Assembly: GCA_965153455.1 (NCBI GenBank)
Contig: OZ234498.1
Location: 3,782,001-3,846,000 of the forward strand
Reading direction: 5' to 3'
DNA from: Sphagnum compactum
Lineage: Eukaryota > Bryophyta > Sphagnopsida > Sphagnales
Length of the DNA stretch: 64,000 nt
Shown: piece after piece, positions 25,169 to 40,100 of the stretch
Position numbering within the stretch: position 1 is the first letter of the stretch
Layout: each line of letters begins with the position of its first letter
The notes under the pieces: model-generated
The model's input: only the letters and a program-made list of their open reading frames with translations
Told to the model about the DNA's origin: nothing
The model's database searches: none
Translations under genes and position numbers: made by a program

Positions 25169-28100
25169 GAAATGTTGTGATAACAAAAAGTGTACTTTCT
25201 GCTCGATCTACGACTCAAACATATATGATTGGAAATAATGCAAATTTTTTTGTTCAACTTATGGATGCTTATGGAAATATGGTAAATAATTCTTTCTATG
25301 TGTTTTTTAGGTCAAATGCAAATGTAATTATGTTTTAATCACTCGTGTTGTAGTATGAGGCTTGTTCAAATATACTTCCATCAATGTACAAATTTGATAT
25401 TGATGACGATCACATCATAGGTTACCACAATAAAAAAAAATAGCAATGTCTACATGGTTTGCCACATGATAAGTTAGTATTAGAAATGGCAACAAATAAA
25501 ATACAATGAAACAACACAAAGTGTGACATATATAATTTAAAAGAGTTCATGCAAAGCCAAAGCCAAAATAATTTCTTGGCATTGATTACTACGAAATGTG
25601 AAATTTTGTCAAATTATTTCCATAGCATGCATCAACAACATCTATTTCAAACAACTTACCTGCCAGAATGTTTTGCAAGTTAGAAATGCTTCAACTACAA
25701 CTCCAATTTTTGGTTTTTGAAGCTTATGTTAATGCATATTCTTAATCATCAACAATATGAAACTATGTTTTAATCTTCGAATAGATGTCAATTAGATGTC
25801 GTATATGTGGTTCAGTGTTTTTCTTGGGCGAATTTTCGCAACTTGGTGACAAAAAAAGGGCTGGCAAATCCAACAAAGGGATTTTCAAGATTTAAAAAAA
25901 AATTCGCCATATATTGAACAAAAAAATTTAAAAGTCGCCATATTTAGATAGTGTGTTCCTGTAGGTTGCCAGAACTAGGCAGGATTCCAAAAAAAATCTA
26001 CTAGTCCATCAGGACAGTTGCCATTTACTACTAATTAATGATGAGGATCCTAGCCAGTGCACCTACTTGATGAATTTGAAAAAAAAAACACTGACATGGT
26101 TGAGATTGAATTTTTGAGTTTGTACACTTGGCAAGCACTTCTATTGGACATTCAATTACAATTTTTCTTTGTATGAACTTGTAAATTTAAAAATAAAATA
26201 AAATAAAAATAATATTGATTTCTTGAATTTTACGTGTGTTCAATTGATTGATTTAATTACTATGCAAACATGTGACTCTTTGGAAAAATTGGTTAGGTGA
26301 ATGCTCTAACAGGAAGGAATACCGACATGACATACACATGGAATGTTGTGCTCACAAATACAATGCCAAATAGTGTGTCAAATACCCTCCCATCATCATG
26401 TGTAACTTTTGATCTTGTGGCGGGCATTTACAATATTGATTTTATTCCAACTGAGGTTGGTAAATTTATGTTCAATATTTCAAGTGGTGGTCTTATTCCC
26501 TTAAATGGACCCATGGCTTTCACCGTCCTTCCAGGTTAGCGAGTTTTGATTATGCTAACTTTTGCAATGTAAATGTGAACATAAGCTTTGCTTTTGTGTT
26601 GATGAAAAATTTAGTATTTTGTGAACTAACCACAAAAAGAGAAGTAATATTCATGAAGCTAAGGACCATTTCCTCAAATGGGAATGGTCATATTTATCAA
26701 ATTCCCAAATGTTTGATTACCAAAATGACTCATTTGTAAATGTGCACCTAAGTTTTGGCCATGTTTGATAACATCAAATGCATTCTCTAAATGTTTGTGA
26801 CATTGTTTCTTTGTTTGATGGAGATTTCTGGGTGTTTTGATAGGTGCTGTATCAATATATAAATCGTATGCACAATGGAAAAATGGTGTGAGTTCATTTG
26901 TAGTAAGACGGTTACCATCAAGCTCATCATGCACAAAATGGTTTGGTTTGATTATGTTTACTTACATGATTCACAATTGTAATTATTCTTCAATAGTGGG
27001 TTTAAAGTTTAAAGCATATGCATGTGATTACACAGTTTTAGTTGAAGATGAAAAACCCATCATTCTAAAGTCATCCTCAATCTAATACAAGATTCAAATT
27101 ACCATATATGTACATCACATATTATAAACAAGGTTAATTTTGAAGTATTATTTTGGAAAACAAAAATGGTAGATCATGGTACATCCATGGAAATATTTGG
27201 CAATGGTAAAATTAAATGCTCAGTACTTGTTGGGCTTCACTCACAAAGGGTGTATGTTCCTTTTCAAATAATTGGTACATGATTGGTTTAATTCTCACAT
27301 AGGCTTAGGGTTTAGAGTTCAAAAAACCTTAGAGAATTCATCAAGAGTTGATGATACTTGTGATTTCAACTAAAGTTTAGGGTTGAGGGCTCAAGCTTGA
27401 GAAATTTGACTATAATGTTGTGGTGGATGTCTCATGTTCAGGCTGGGCAACAAGCCATATTATCAATCGTACAATATGACATTATGATATATCCCGTGAG
27501 CGCAGACTTTAACTATGACATTGCGGTGATAGTGTTGGGACAACGTAATGCTGTACGAAACATAACAAAGCAAAACGATGTTGAAGTTGGTCACATCTTA
27601 TATCTAATGGTGTTTACGCAAATTGGAAGCTTTTCTTTGCATGTCGGAACATTAACTCAAGACCTTTCGGGCTCCCCACTTCCATTCACCGTGAGCCCCG
27701 GTACAACATCCTCATAACACATTACAATTTCTTACCATGAAGTAGATATCATCATGAAGGTATGAAGCTCCTTGCTTCCTTTTTCAAAGAAGTAGTGAGC
27801 TGGGGCAAAGTTTTAAACTAGGGTATGCATAAAATTATATATGCATAAATATTTTTAGAAAGAATGAAGTTTGAGTAGTGACATTATTTTTTTCTTAATG
27901 TATAGGTCCGGCTAGTGCAGCATCATGTAAATCACAATGGTTATATGGAATAAGCACTTATAAAGCGGGAACACAAGCTACCTTATGTGTGACCGTGATG
28001 GATGTGTATGGAAACATTATAGTTACACTTGATTCATATTTTGCGGGATTAGTTGTGCAAAATTACGGAGATAGTCGCACCTTGCCGACGACACCCATAA

Positions 28101-31100
28101 ATATCACCTTAAATCCGGACGGCAAACAACAAATGCTCCAATTTGTACCTACTCTCGCCGGAAGGTTTAACCTTCAAGTTACTCTTTGGTCCGTGGGTAT
28201 TGCTAATTCCCCTTTTGCATTCAATGTGATTCCAAGTGAGAGCTTCTTCCCATATGATCTGATGCCATGACTTTTTAGCTTTTGCCATGTTTTATAGGGT
28301 TTAGGGTTTATAGCAATGTAACCCTTAAGAGCTTACGGGTAAAATAATTTGTCACCTACTCACTATGAGAAATTATTTTGGCAAAATTTCTATCAATTTT
28401 TTTTTCATTTGTGTCTATATTTGGCTAATTAGTTTCAATTTTTTGAAAGCATTCTTAATTTTGTCAGATTCAGAATTTTTTTTGCCTTTTGTTCTTTTGA
28501 GGATGCCAAAGGCGATGTTTCGGTGCTCCATTGCCAAGGCTGGTGGCTTTCGGGAACAAATTCAACAGTTGCAGGAGCATTAACCATGTTTACGACCACT
28601 TTATCCGACGCTTACAATAACCCAATCAACAAGGATACAAACGGAGGCCTGGTGACATTCTGGACTTGGGATACATCCATAACAGCTACAACTACCGGAA
28701 ACCCCGTTCTCGTCTCCGAATTGTCGAACTTACAAATGGATGTTCTGGGTCGCATACAAATTCAATTTGTCGTGAACACAATTGGAACATTCTCATTCCA
28801 AATTGGAAAAGCTTCAATTTTCATTTCCGGATCTCCGTTCAATTTCGCGGTTCTCCCAGGTGCACGAAACAAACACTTTGCATTTGTTTGTTTGTTGGTG
28901 ATTTAAGTGTGCGGAGTGTGGATGAATGTTGGGTGGGTAAGTCTTTTACCCAGATACACCCCGGAAGAGGGTAAATACATACCCGAATTTTAGACTAGTA
29001 AATATTTTAGACTTACCATGTCTTCACTCTCTACTTGGCTAGCATGTATATTTGATGCTTACTTTCACCACCTAGGGGAGGGTACTTGTTTTGAAGCAGG
29101 TAAAAAGAGAATATGTTCCAAAATCGTCGCATGGCACCGATGCATTTCCATATTTTGCAATGCATGTGGTTATGATGCATTTGTTCAAATTACAATTACT
29201 AACCATTTAATATATTGTAGTACCTTCGGCATTGACATGTTGAATAATTGTTTTATTTTTAAAAATTGACTTCAATAGTAAAAATAGATAATGTATGAAA
29301 ATTTCAGTTTGATATTATGTTGAAATAAATATACTTGACAATGATGAAGGTCTATGAATTTTTTTATATTAAAATAAAAGTATTGCATAATTTATTTTTT
29401 TCATCACAATTCTTGGTTGCAAGTAAAAGAGATTCCATTTTATTGACCTTGAATACCAAGGCAAGGATATTGTGTTTAGATACATCATAGAGTACAGTAG
29501 CTTACGTCTATTTTTATATGAGGATTTTTGAAAGATGATATTTTGGCTTGTGTTGAAACTTGAGATTAGTTATAGAGTTATGATATCTTGAAGGATTTTG
29601 GTTTCTAGTAGAGGATGTTTTTGAAGATTATATTTTTGCATGGTGAAATATTTGAATTTTCATAATTCTTCTTTTGCCTTAAGATACTTTTTAATGTAAA
29701 TGGCAAGGCCACAGCGTGACACAACCCCATTTAACAACTTAAGTGAGTTGTAGTAGACATTAGAGTTGTCATTAAACATAAATAATTGACTGATAAATAA
29801 CCGACCTATTACACACTGAGTAACCAAAAGAAAACGAAAAGAAAAACCCTAAATACAACCTAATAATTAAGGGATTAGAATTCAGCACCCCCTTGTACAA
29901 TGTATGTGAGATTAGTCCATGAACTTAATTATAAATGAAACTTGGTCTGGCCCGGTTTATTTTTGCGGTTTTTCCTTCGCTAATGTTTAAAAAATGCTGC
30001 CAGGCTCGGTTTCAATGGCAACAACACGAGCTTCATTTTTGGATTATACGACTTCTGTTCCTGTACTACCTGCGGGAACTATGGTTAGTGTTACAATTGT
30101 GCAAGTGGATTCCTACAACAATGTTGTGCCGCAAACCTTTCTATTCAATACACAAATTGTTCCTGCACTAGGAGGACCAGCAATGAATATTGTCATCAAC
30201 ACAACCCCGGCAACGAGTCAAGGATTGCAAAATCTCACATTTGCACCGACCGTGGCCGGCACTTTTGCCCTTCTCATCAGCAATGGAGTCACAAATATTT
30301 CGAACTCACCGCTCACATTCAGGGTCACTCCTGGTGCAATGGATGCCCTTTGGATCCCGATATTTCATAATAATTAATTGCTTACGAAAAAGGTTACATA
30401 AATTGTGAACAGAATAGAGTCATCCATAAAGTGACCCTCTCTTTCTTTAGCCTGTCTTGGGGCCTCCTTTCACCCCCTATCCCTTAGTGCAGTGGTATCC
30501 ACAAAGTAAACACATTTTTTAAAAATCTCAGTATGAAATGCTAATACTCAGCATTTACTGCACAAGGCTCGAGACTAATTATAGTAGTTGTAAAAGTAGG
30601 AGCAGTGAAAATATATGTAGCAGCAGTGGAGGCGCTGAGGAAAAAGGAAAGACAGGATGAAACTCAGTTTACACAGTTTACCACCAAAATTGATGGTTTT
30701 TTGAGTTTCATCCCCCCTTGAATGCTAATGTACTTTTTGGCAAGTTTTTTAAAAATCCCAACCTGTGTATGACCAAACTCAGGGTTCTGGTGCTCTGTTT
30801 TTCTTACTTTACGGATAACTCTAATATGAGAGTTATCATTCAAGTCGCCCTGTCTTTGGGCCCTGGATTGACCCTGTAATCCCGTTTCATTCCCAATTTG
30901 AGCGTTGCATCAAATGAGCAAAACTGAGTACCATTTAATAGATGTAACCCATCTCTTTGTACCTTGAGAATTTTGGAACTTGGGTGCTGATGGTGGTTTT
31001 TCTTTTTCAGGGCCTATAAGTGTGATGAGCTGCATCGGAAATTGGTTCAATGACTTTAACAATTTCACCATTGGTGATGCCGTGACATTTACGATCACAC

Positions 31101-34100
31101 AACGTGATATGTACGAGAACCCCGTTTTTGCATCTGGAACTATCCCATCGTTTACATTCAACACCGCAATCGTGTTGGCAAGCGATGGTGTTACACCCAT
31201 TACTATGAATTCGATGACAATATCACTTTCATACATGATGCCTCAACAACAAATACTTAAGTTTTCAGCCTCTCATATTGGAGAGTTTTTGCTTCAAGTC
31301 ACCGACACAAACGGGATTAACATTATCATGTCTCCTTTTGATTTTTCCGTCACAACTGGTGTGGAACTTGCTTTGTCCATTTAGGGCTATAGAGTCTACT
31401 TAAATGTAAAAGCACACAAAGAAGGTTCCCAATGTATTTGTGAGGCCATCGAATACACATTAATTGATAGGTGTAAGAGACCTATTTGTAGGCATAAGGT
31501 GCCTCCCACTTCTACCACCTCATGATCTACATACACTTTAGTGGTAGGTAAGGGGCCTAGAACAAGGGAATAGCTGAATCCGGCCCTGCATTTTGAGAAT
31601 GTCCCCCACCCATGGACTTTACCTATCGTAAAGCATGAGGCAAAAATCTATCAAGAACGAAACCTATGTAGATCAGAAGGTGTATGAATGGGGGGGTTCT
31701 TATGCCTACTCCTCAATAATGGGAGGGTTCTTACACCTACAAGTAGGCATAATATCCCTCTCTTCCTTGAGGAGTAGGCATAATATCGCTCCTAATTTCT
31801 AGGAGGGAAATGATGGATATAAGGTGCCCTCTACATGCACTACAAGTTTTCTCCGAGTGCATTACTAGAATAAAGGGCCTGTTGCAAACTTGTGGTTACA
31901 AATGGGCAAAGACTAAGGGTGGGGAACATTCCCAAAATGTCATCCATGACTTGGCTACTAGCTCATCATAGGCCCCTTATTTCAAGAATGTTCCCACCAT
32001 GGGATCTTACCCTACACAATATGGAAGCATGATATGCTCTTATTTAGTCTATAAATTAAACAAAGTTTTGAGCTCTATACTGGAAGAATTAATACTTGAA
32101 ATTTGACTTATACCTAGCCTAGTGGGATCAATATTTGAATTGCAAGCGCTTGCGTCAAGTAATTTGCATTCATTTGGACACAACATGTTGATCAAAAATT
32201 GTGTGACTGACTGAAATATCACAGGGCCGTTATCACCAACATTGTGTATAATCAACGGGACCAATCTCTTCACTAGTAGTGTTGCCGGTGGCCCTTTGGG
32301 CTTCAATATATACACATTTGATGCTTACAATGACACTTTTAAGGCCGATCCTTCTTTGGTTACCATCACGTTTACACCTCCATTAGGCAACAATCCTTAT
32401 GCGATTTCATCAAATGCTCTTGGAGCGCTCCAAGTCAATTTTAGTATTTGCAAGGCTTGGCCAACACCGTATCTAATGCGAGTGTTTTCAAAAGTTGGGA
32501 ATCAAGACCTTCCCGGAAGTCCTTTCTCAATTACCATTACACCAGGTTTTCTTTTTCTTTTTCTTTTTCTTTTTTTTTCTTTTTTTTTGGGGCCACGCCC
32601 CAAATCTTATATCTTCAATTTCCTTTTTTTTAAAAAGCCGGATTGAATGAAAGAACTTGTTCGAATAAGTAGGTTCGTTGGCCTTTTACAAATTCCTCCA
32701 TATATATATATATATATATTGGTGGTGTAGTAGAAGTTAGAACGGCTTATTATTTTGTAATTGATAATATTTTGTAGGCCCAGTATCGACAACTAGTTGC
32801 ATAGGAAGCTGGCAAGAAGGAGTGGGGTATTTCAGTATTGGAAAAACAGCAAGTTTTTTGATAGAACAAAGAGATTCGTGCTCAAATCCTGTGTACACTG
32901 GGGGTAATTCATCATCACAACATTTCCCGACTTTGATTTTGTCGGCACCAATCTTGAATGCAAGTGTTTACAATAGTCGAACAGGAAGTTTGGTGTCGAC
33001 TCCAGACCTTCAAGTCCTTCCAGCTTCCTCCGGATCCACCAACAACCAACTGGTGACATTTAGTTTGCTGACTACCGGGTCATTCTTGCTCTATGTTTTT
33101 GATGCCAACAATGTCAATATTTCTGGGTCACCATTTCCTTTCAATTATGCCGTCACAGGTACACACATCTCTTGAATGAGATCATCACTCCATCTTTTTG
33201 CACCTAACCAGTTGTGGGCTGTGATTTTTTTCTCCCCATAAATTTTCTTTTTTTTTTGACCCAAAAAATGGGGATTTTTTTGGGATAAATGCGTTCATTT
33301 GGTGTAAATTGGAATAAATTTGTTAATTTTTTGGAAAAATTCATCAAATTTTCTGTATCAAAAAATTGAAAAATAAATAAATCTTGGTTCTGTGTGGGGT
33401 TGTTAAAATACAGGGTCATTTCTTTTTGTGTTAGAAGAGGGCATCTTATATAAGGCCTCCTCTATGTGCCTCAGGCCTACCTCAATAGAGGATGGCACCT
33501 TACACGTAAGGCTCCTCTAAACGTCAAAATGAGGAACCCTTATGCGTAAGGTGCGTCCTTACCTCTCAAATGAATCACAACCATCTCATTCTAAAAGCAA
33601 AAGTCTACTTGTTCTTTACACGAGCTGAGAAACTCGAATGAGGCTGTTGTCGGAATTCAGGTCAAGCACTTGGCTCCCGCCTTGCCTGGGGCCTTCATTC
33701 CAAGAACACCTCCATTCTCGGTCCTTACCTTACACTTATTTTCTTTACATAGATAGGCTTTTTCATAGGTGAGATGTGTAACAATGTCGTGATTTAATTG
33801 TGGAATGGCTCTAGCTCCAACAAGCTCACCATATTCTTAGGTGGAATGATCCCTACTGTATATACACAGTAGAAATGTACACTTAACATGCGAACTCATG
33901 GCTTGGGAAACTTTGCTCATAGCTTTACACACCATTGAAGTCGGGAAAAAAAATAATGCAGGCCTAACAATTGGGGCAAATATGTGTATTGGGGAAGTCA
34001 TTCCCAATACGGCCATCCCGGTTGGACAGCAGGCTACAGCTATAGTTACCACAACGGATGGAAATGGCACCATTGCAATCTCACCCATACCTCTTATCTT

Positions 34101-37100
34101 TCAAGTAAGGGTGGTATATATCGGAAATTGTTTTGCGACAAGCTATCTTTGAGAACTTTTTGGGGGAAAAAATAAAATTAGAATTTTTTTTTCATAGCAA
34201 AAATTCATCGTATTTGCACAAAAAAAAGATTGAGGGGAAAATAAAAAGCCAATGTCATTAACAATCTAGGGTTTCAAGTATAGGGTAAGGCTCCCCCCAT
34301 TGAGGATGTTAGGGTTGGTGATCCCGTGCACCACTAAGTTAACATTTTGATGAATTGTGTGTGTGTGTGTGTGTTTTTCCTTATGTTTTGGGGGGGGTGT
34401 GGTAGGTTGAAGTTATTCCTCCCTCAGTAGCTGCGAGTGCAATTCAATTTACAAACGATCTTCAAAATGGGAGCTACTTTTCTTGGTTTTCAGTCTCAAC
34501 TCCAGGAAATTATGACCTTCAAATTACACTTAATGGAGTCTCCATCCAGGGAAGCCCTTTTCCTCTACAGATTATAGCAGGTATGGTACCTAGGCTGCAA
34601 AACTATTTATTAATTTGCTCAAATTATGTTTGCATTTCTTCTCTCTTGTAATGTGGCCTAAATATGATTTGTTTAACCTAAGTGCATTCACACCTAATGC
34701 TAATTCAGTGTTTAAGTGAAAATCTAGGTGGCACCCAATGGTAAATGGTTGATTGTTTGATAGTAAGTGAATATTAACATAAAATCTTCATGGTTAATAG
34801 GTTTAGGTCCTAAATGATTAGCTTGGTTTTAGGGGACTTAATACTAGAGTCCTCAACACCGAGTGTGAATGCACCTTTAGTTAGTGTATGTGGTAATGAG
34901 GATTCCCTTGTTTGCTCCCAAAACAAAAACAAAACATAACTTAGGCCCACTTTATTTAGATGGGGGTCTAGGGTTCAAATTCTAGGAACCAATATGGACT
35001 CATTTGAAGCAAATTGAGTCCTTGAGTTGGAGCTTGCCTTGGACCCTAGTTTGCATCTTGGTTCTCCAAATCATGAGCTCTCCTTGTAAGATCTTTTCTT
35101 TTTGTCTTTGGGGGTCGTAAGGGATTGAATCTCTCCAAAATGGTGCCATGTAGGTTTAGCCTTGATTTGCCACTAATTGGTCTTCGACCCTCATCTAAAG
35201 GCCATGGCTCCAATATTTGGCTCTCAGCCAATAGAACTGCTCTATTTCATTGGACCCTGGACCTTAGACACTTGACTAAAGCGGCCCTTAGTGTATGTGG
35301 AAGGCACCTTACCCTCGGTAAAACTTCTGCTTCAAGAGAGGATGGCACCATACATGGAAGGTTTCTCAAAATGAAGAAAATCACATATAAAGTTCCTCTT
35401 CTCCTCTCAAATGAATCATAGCTTTCCATTTACTAAGGAAAATTATACCAGTGTTGGGCAGGTACTTGGTTTCATGGTAAGAATCGTCAATGCTTGTTCC
35501 GGGTAGTAAAAACTGAACCGGAATAGGGTATGATTTCAAAATCCCGTTCCAGAACCAGAACAAGAACCAAATTGTTTTAAGAACCAGATGCGGAACCAAG
35601 TTCTGATGTTCTGGAACAGGCCTTGTAGAACCATTACCACTGCACAGAACGCCATCTTGCCCTACCAGGCTTGGCACATTCCATGATGGAATGGGCCCTG
35701 CAAGAAATTTCCACAAGTATAATGGTTTCACTAATATGCAATTGAGCGTGTTTGTTGATTGTTATAGTGCATGTGGGCCCACAAGCCGTGGATGATACAG
35801 CATGGACTTGGGTTGGAACAATGGTAACAATATACGTACTCAGTAATGACATTGTCGGCACGGAACACATAATCTCACTTGCCGGAATTGTCACGGTAAA
35901 GTTTATTTTCTCTTCCAATTTTAGGGTTCATATTTTGTTCCCCCCTCCTCCCAATCCCATGAAATTTTAATTTTAATAAATTCTAGCTTTTGTCATCATC
36001 AACTAACAAAAAAAGAGCATTTAGTGCAAATTAGGTTTAGGGTTTAAAATCAGTGCAAATTTGGGTGTAGAGTTTAAGGGAGTTATTTAATTACAGGGTC
36101 TTGGTTTGACCTCCCTATCCCATGCAATTTTAATTTGAATCAATTCTAGCTTTTGTCATCATCAACTAACAAAAAAAATGAAGTGCAAATTAGGTTTAGG
36201 GTTTAAATTAAGTGCAAATTTGGGTCTAGGGTTTAAGGGGGTTAATTAATTACGAGTCTTGATTTGACTTCCCTATCCCATGCAATTTTAAATTTAAATG
36301 AATTCTAGCTTTTGTCATCATCAACTAACAAAAAAAAACATGATGTGCAAATAGGTTAAGGGTTTAAATTCAGTGCAAAATTGGGTCTAGGGTTTTAAGG
36401 GGGTTAATTAATTTTCGGAGTCTTGGTTTGACCTCCCTATCCCATGCAATTTTAATTTAAATCAATTCTAGCTTTTGTCATCACCAACGAACAAAAAAAA
36501 ACATGATGTGCAAATTAGGTTTAGGGTTTAAATTCCATGCAAATTGGGTCTAGGGTTTGAAGGAGTTTAATGAATTACGGAGTCTTGGTTTCACTTGTGG
36601 GTTTTCATTTCTTGCCATCTTCAGGCTCCGTTGCATGGGACAGCAATTGTAGCCGGGAGTGTGGTGATCTATAGTCCTAATGTGACTTATATCGGAAATG
36701 ATTTCTTCGATTACTATATAGTCGATGATATGAACGCCTCCGATACGGGGCATGTAATTGTTTCCATCGTTCCACTACAACCTTATATATGGGCCATCCC
36801 TAACCAAACCGCACTCTTGACATATGAGGATGCCCCGCTCCCCTCAATTGGGTACTACTTTTTCATTCCCGAATAACATACATTATGTACACAAATAAAT
36901 TGTTATATGGAGTTGGTGGATTATCGAGTTTTAGTAAATTGAAATGGTTCCGTGCAGCAACACAATGTAAACTTGGGGGGAATGGTCGTGGGCAATTAGG
37001 GCATTTGACAAGTTTGCCGTAGCGAGCCCAAATTTGGCGTCCGTCATGATGGTAGAAGTGAACGCACAATCTGGCCGTCTTATTCCGGCCTCCGGAATGT

Positions 37101-40100
37101 CAAACTATTGGCTAACCGGTAGCAACTTGTCGATCACTTGGCAGCCGGTTATAATCTCGATCGGGCCGATCTACCCACCTCATAGTGACGACTATTCCAG
37201 TTCCAATGTTACGAGTGGCCAATTCCCATCAACCCCTGGAATGGGCTACATGCAGCTGCAAAGCACCGTCGATCCTTTGAATCAAGCTCTTCAAGCCCTT
37301 CAGTACATTGGGTGAGTCCCTTTGAATCAAGCTCTTCAAGCCCCGTCAGCCCTTCAGGTAAGTAGGTGTAAGATCCCTCTCACATTATATATCCGGAGTA
37401 TATAATGACCCTCCTAGTCTTCTACAAAGAGGGATTATTCATGGATGAGGGATTCTCCGATTGCTTTACATGGATGAAAAAAATATGCATTCTATTTGTG
37501 CACAGAAATCGTAACTTCAACGGAAATGATTTAATCACAATGAAAGCTAAGGATGGGACGGGACTTGGAGATATTCGGAGTGTGGAAGTAACTGTTCTGC
37601 CCGTGAATGACCCGCCTTCTATAACTGCACCATTTATGGCTGATTTAAGTACCTTGACATCGACTTCTCCGTCCAATAACTCTGTTTCTACCTTGCCATT
37701 ACCAGCTATAGCAGTTGCGGACCCGGATGAGTTTGACATTCGAAGTAATGCACAATTCCACCTCTCAAAAATATATCGTCGTGTACACAATATGTGGGTG
37801 CACAAACCTCGTCATGCACAAGTCTAAGGTTTGAATTTGCGGATTTCCATAGTTAAAAATACTTACCAAGGATTACATGTAGTATAGCTTTACCCTTTTA
37901 TACATTAGGACTTGAGCAAATTGAGAGAGAAAGAGAGCAACTTTTTTTTTTTGAATTTCACATTTGTGTGGTTTTTTCGAAGTATGCCAATGCACGCAAC
38001 AAATTATTTGATTTTTAGCGGATGGGTCAACATATTTGTTGGAGGCAACATTACAAGTCGATTGGGGGCTTTTATATGTCACCCTTCCAAATTCGTCGTT
38101 AAGTTTTGCAAAATATAGGGTGGATGGGAATGACTCTTGGACATCGATTGACGGCACGAGAGCACCAATGGTGCTCGGTATGGGCATCAAATTTCAATCC
38201 TCCGTTGAAGATTGTAACAAAGCTCTTAGTACATGGCAATATCAGTGTACTGAGGTACCTATGTCCGAATCTTTGTCATGATATTTGATGAGTATTTATT
38301 TTGTGCATTTTTTTTTTCTAACCCCTTATGATTTGGATTGTCATTCATCTAATTTCAATTTATTTCCCACAAGAAAAATAATTGACATATTAGTAACACA
38401 CAAGGAGAAGTGATTTTATTTTTTTCAATTTTGTGATTTTGCTTAAGTGAGGATCATCCATAAGAATTTTTAGCTAAATTTGGCTATATCAAAGAAAAAT
38501 ATGACACTAAAAAAATTTTGAGCATTTTGCTATATTATAGGAAATTTTGGTGAATTTTGGCAACTTTTAGGATTTTTTTTCCCCAAACTTTTGGTGAATG
38601 AAAACCCTAAAAAAACCCAAAATTTCTAACACTTTAGTGTTGTTGTGGAGATGGCTTGTGTAGTGTAGAAGCCGCACAACCATGGTGGACTTGTCGATTG
38701 TTGTGGATGATTTGGGAAACTTTGGGTGCTCACAAAATTGCTCGACTTCTCTCATCGAGCCATTGCTTGCCCATGCCCATATTCAAGTTTGGCTTGTTGC
38801 TCCAAAGCCTCCACTTACTCTTGGTAAGAGTCTCAAGACCACCCCCACAAGAGTTTGCAAGTTTCAACTTACATTTGGACACATATTGGAACATTTTCTC
38901 ACTAGAAAATAATCCCTATAATTTTTTGTATAGGAATCATTAGAAAAATAATCATATATATATAAGATTTTTGTGGAAAATATACAAATCTTGTTACTTT
39001 CCCGAAAGCTCAAATTGGTGGGTAATTATTTGGCATTAACAGCGGGGAAGCTTAAGTTGATAGCCTATGTGCTTGGGCCTATCCTTGGAACTTTGCTTCT
39101 ATGTGCCGGTTGCCGTTCCCTTTGTGAATGGATGAGGCTGCCCCCAGTTTACTACAATGCTGAAGGCTTCCTTGTAGACAACTGCATCACTCGAAAGACC
39201 AATTGGGTACGTAGACTTTGAACCCCCTTGCCTGTTAGCACTTCAGACAAATTTTGTCATTTTTTTGACAATTTTTTGGGGAATATTTTGCATTTTCTTT
39301 TTCTAGTGTAAACTCAACAATTTTTCTATTTTTGGGGATTTTTTTAACATTTTCAATATCAAAAAATTGAAATCTACAAAAAGAAACCCTTGTTTTATAT
39401 TAGTTCGATTTTGAATTTTGTAATTCAATTTCAGACCATGTCCTTCACTTTTCCACGTTTTCTTCCTCTTATTTTGTCATGCCCTTTTCTATTGGATTGA
39501 AGTTTGCAAGTTCCCATCAATTTAATCTAATTGCATAATGAGTCCATAAGTAATAAGGAATCATCTACGGGCACAAAAAATTTCAAATCATCAAAATGAT
39601 CATCTATTATTGCATCATGTTAATGTTGTAAATTATGTTTCCTTTGGAACACTAATTTTACATTGGAGAAAAATGTACATTTTGTCATTTTTTCAACAAA
39701 AATTTGGGAAAATGTTCTTTTAGTGTAATTTTTATAAAAAAATTCTCTCTCTCTTTGTGGGGAAAAATTCACCAAATTGTTATTGAAACTATTCACCTAA
39801 TGAAAAATTAGTGGCATTGCAGACATACAATCCGATTTGGGATCCGAGGATCAATGACTTGCTTGGACCTTTTGCATCCCTAAAACCAGAGAGTCCCAAA
39901 TACACGGATTGTGATTGTCCCCTTGTGGTTGTAGACGAGCCAAAGTCCTCTTCACACGATCCTAAGATGCTACAATCCAAAATAGTTTTAAATGTCGTGT
40001 ACAATAATCCTCCCTCTCATGCAGAGGACAATGTTGAAAACCGTGGGGCTAGTGACATACCCGATGAGGTTCTATTCACACCTGAACAAGAACCCAAGAA

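Larger units (their letters stand above)
25169..34580 (+). other. Nine filamin-type repeats encoded as phase 1-1 exon modules
   Basis: Repeats end in a GSPF-like block followed by F-x-V-x-P-G: LNGPMAFTVLPG, SGSPLPFTVSPG, ANSPFAFNVIPS, SGSPFNFAVLPG, SNSPLTFRVTPG, IMSPFDFSVTTG, PGSPFSITITPG, SGSPFPFNYAVTG, QGSPFPLQIIAG. Each begins with a W-containing strand and an AGxxxTFxVxxxDxYGN-like block. Every repeat boundary is a phase-1 intron. Repeats 3-8 are single exons. Repeats 1, 2 and 9 are each split once by a phase-0 intron, at three different places. Confidence 0.85.

Noticed and set aside
26903-27085. Continuation of the frame after exon 26844-26902 as coding
   Set aside because: A strong donor gtaaga at 26903 and the acceptor at 27441 restore the normal filamin sequence (SFV then AGQQAILSIVQYD), so the rest is intron.
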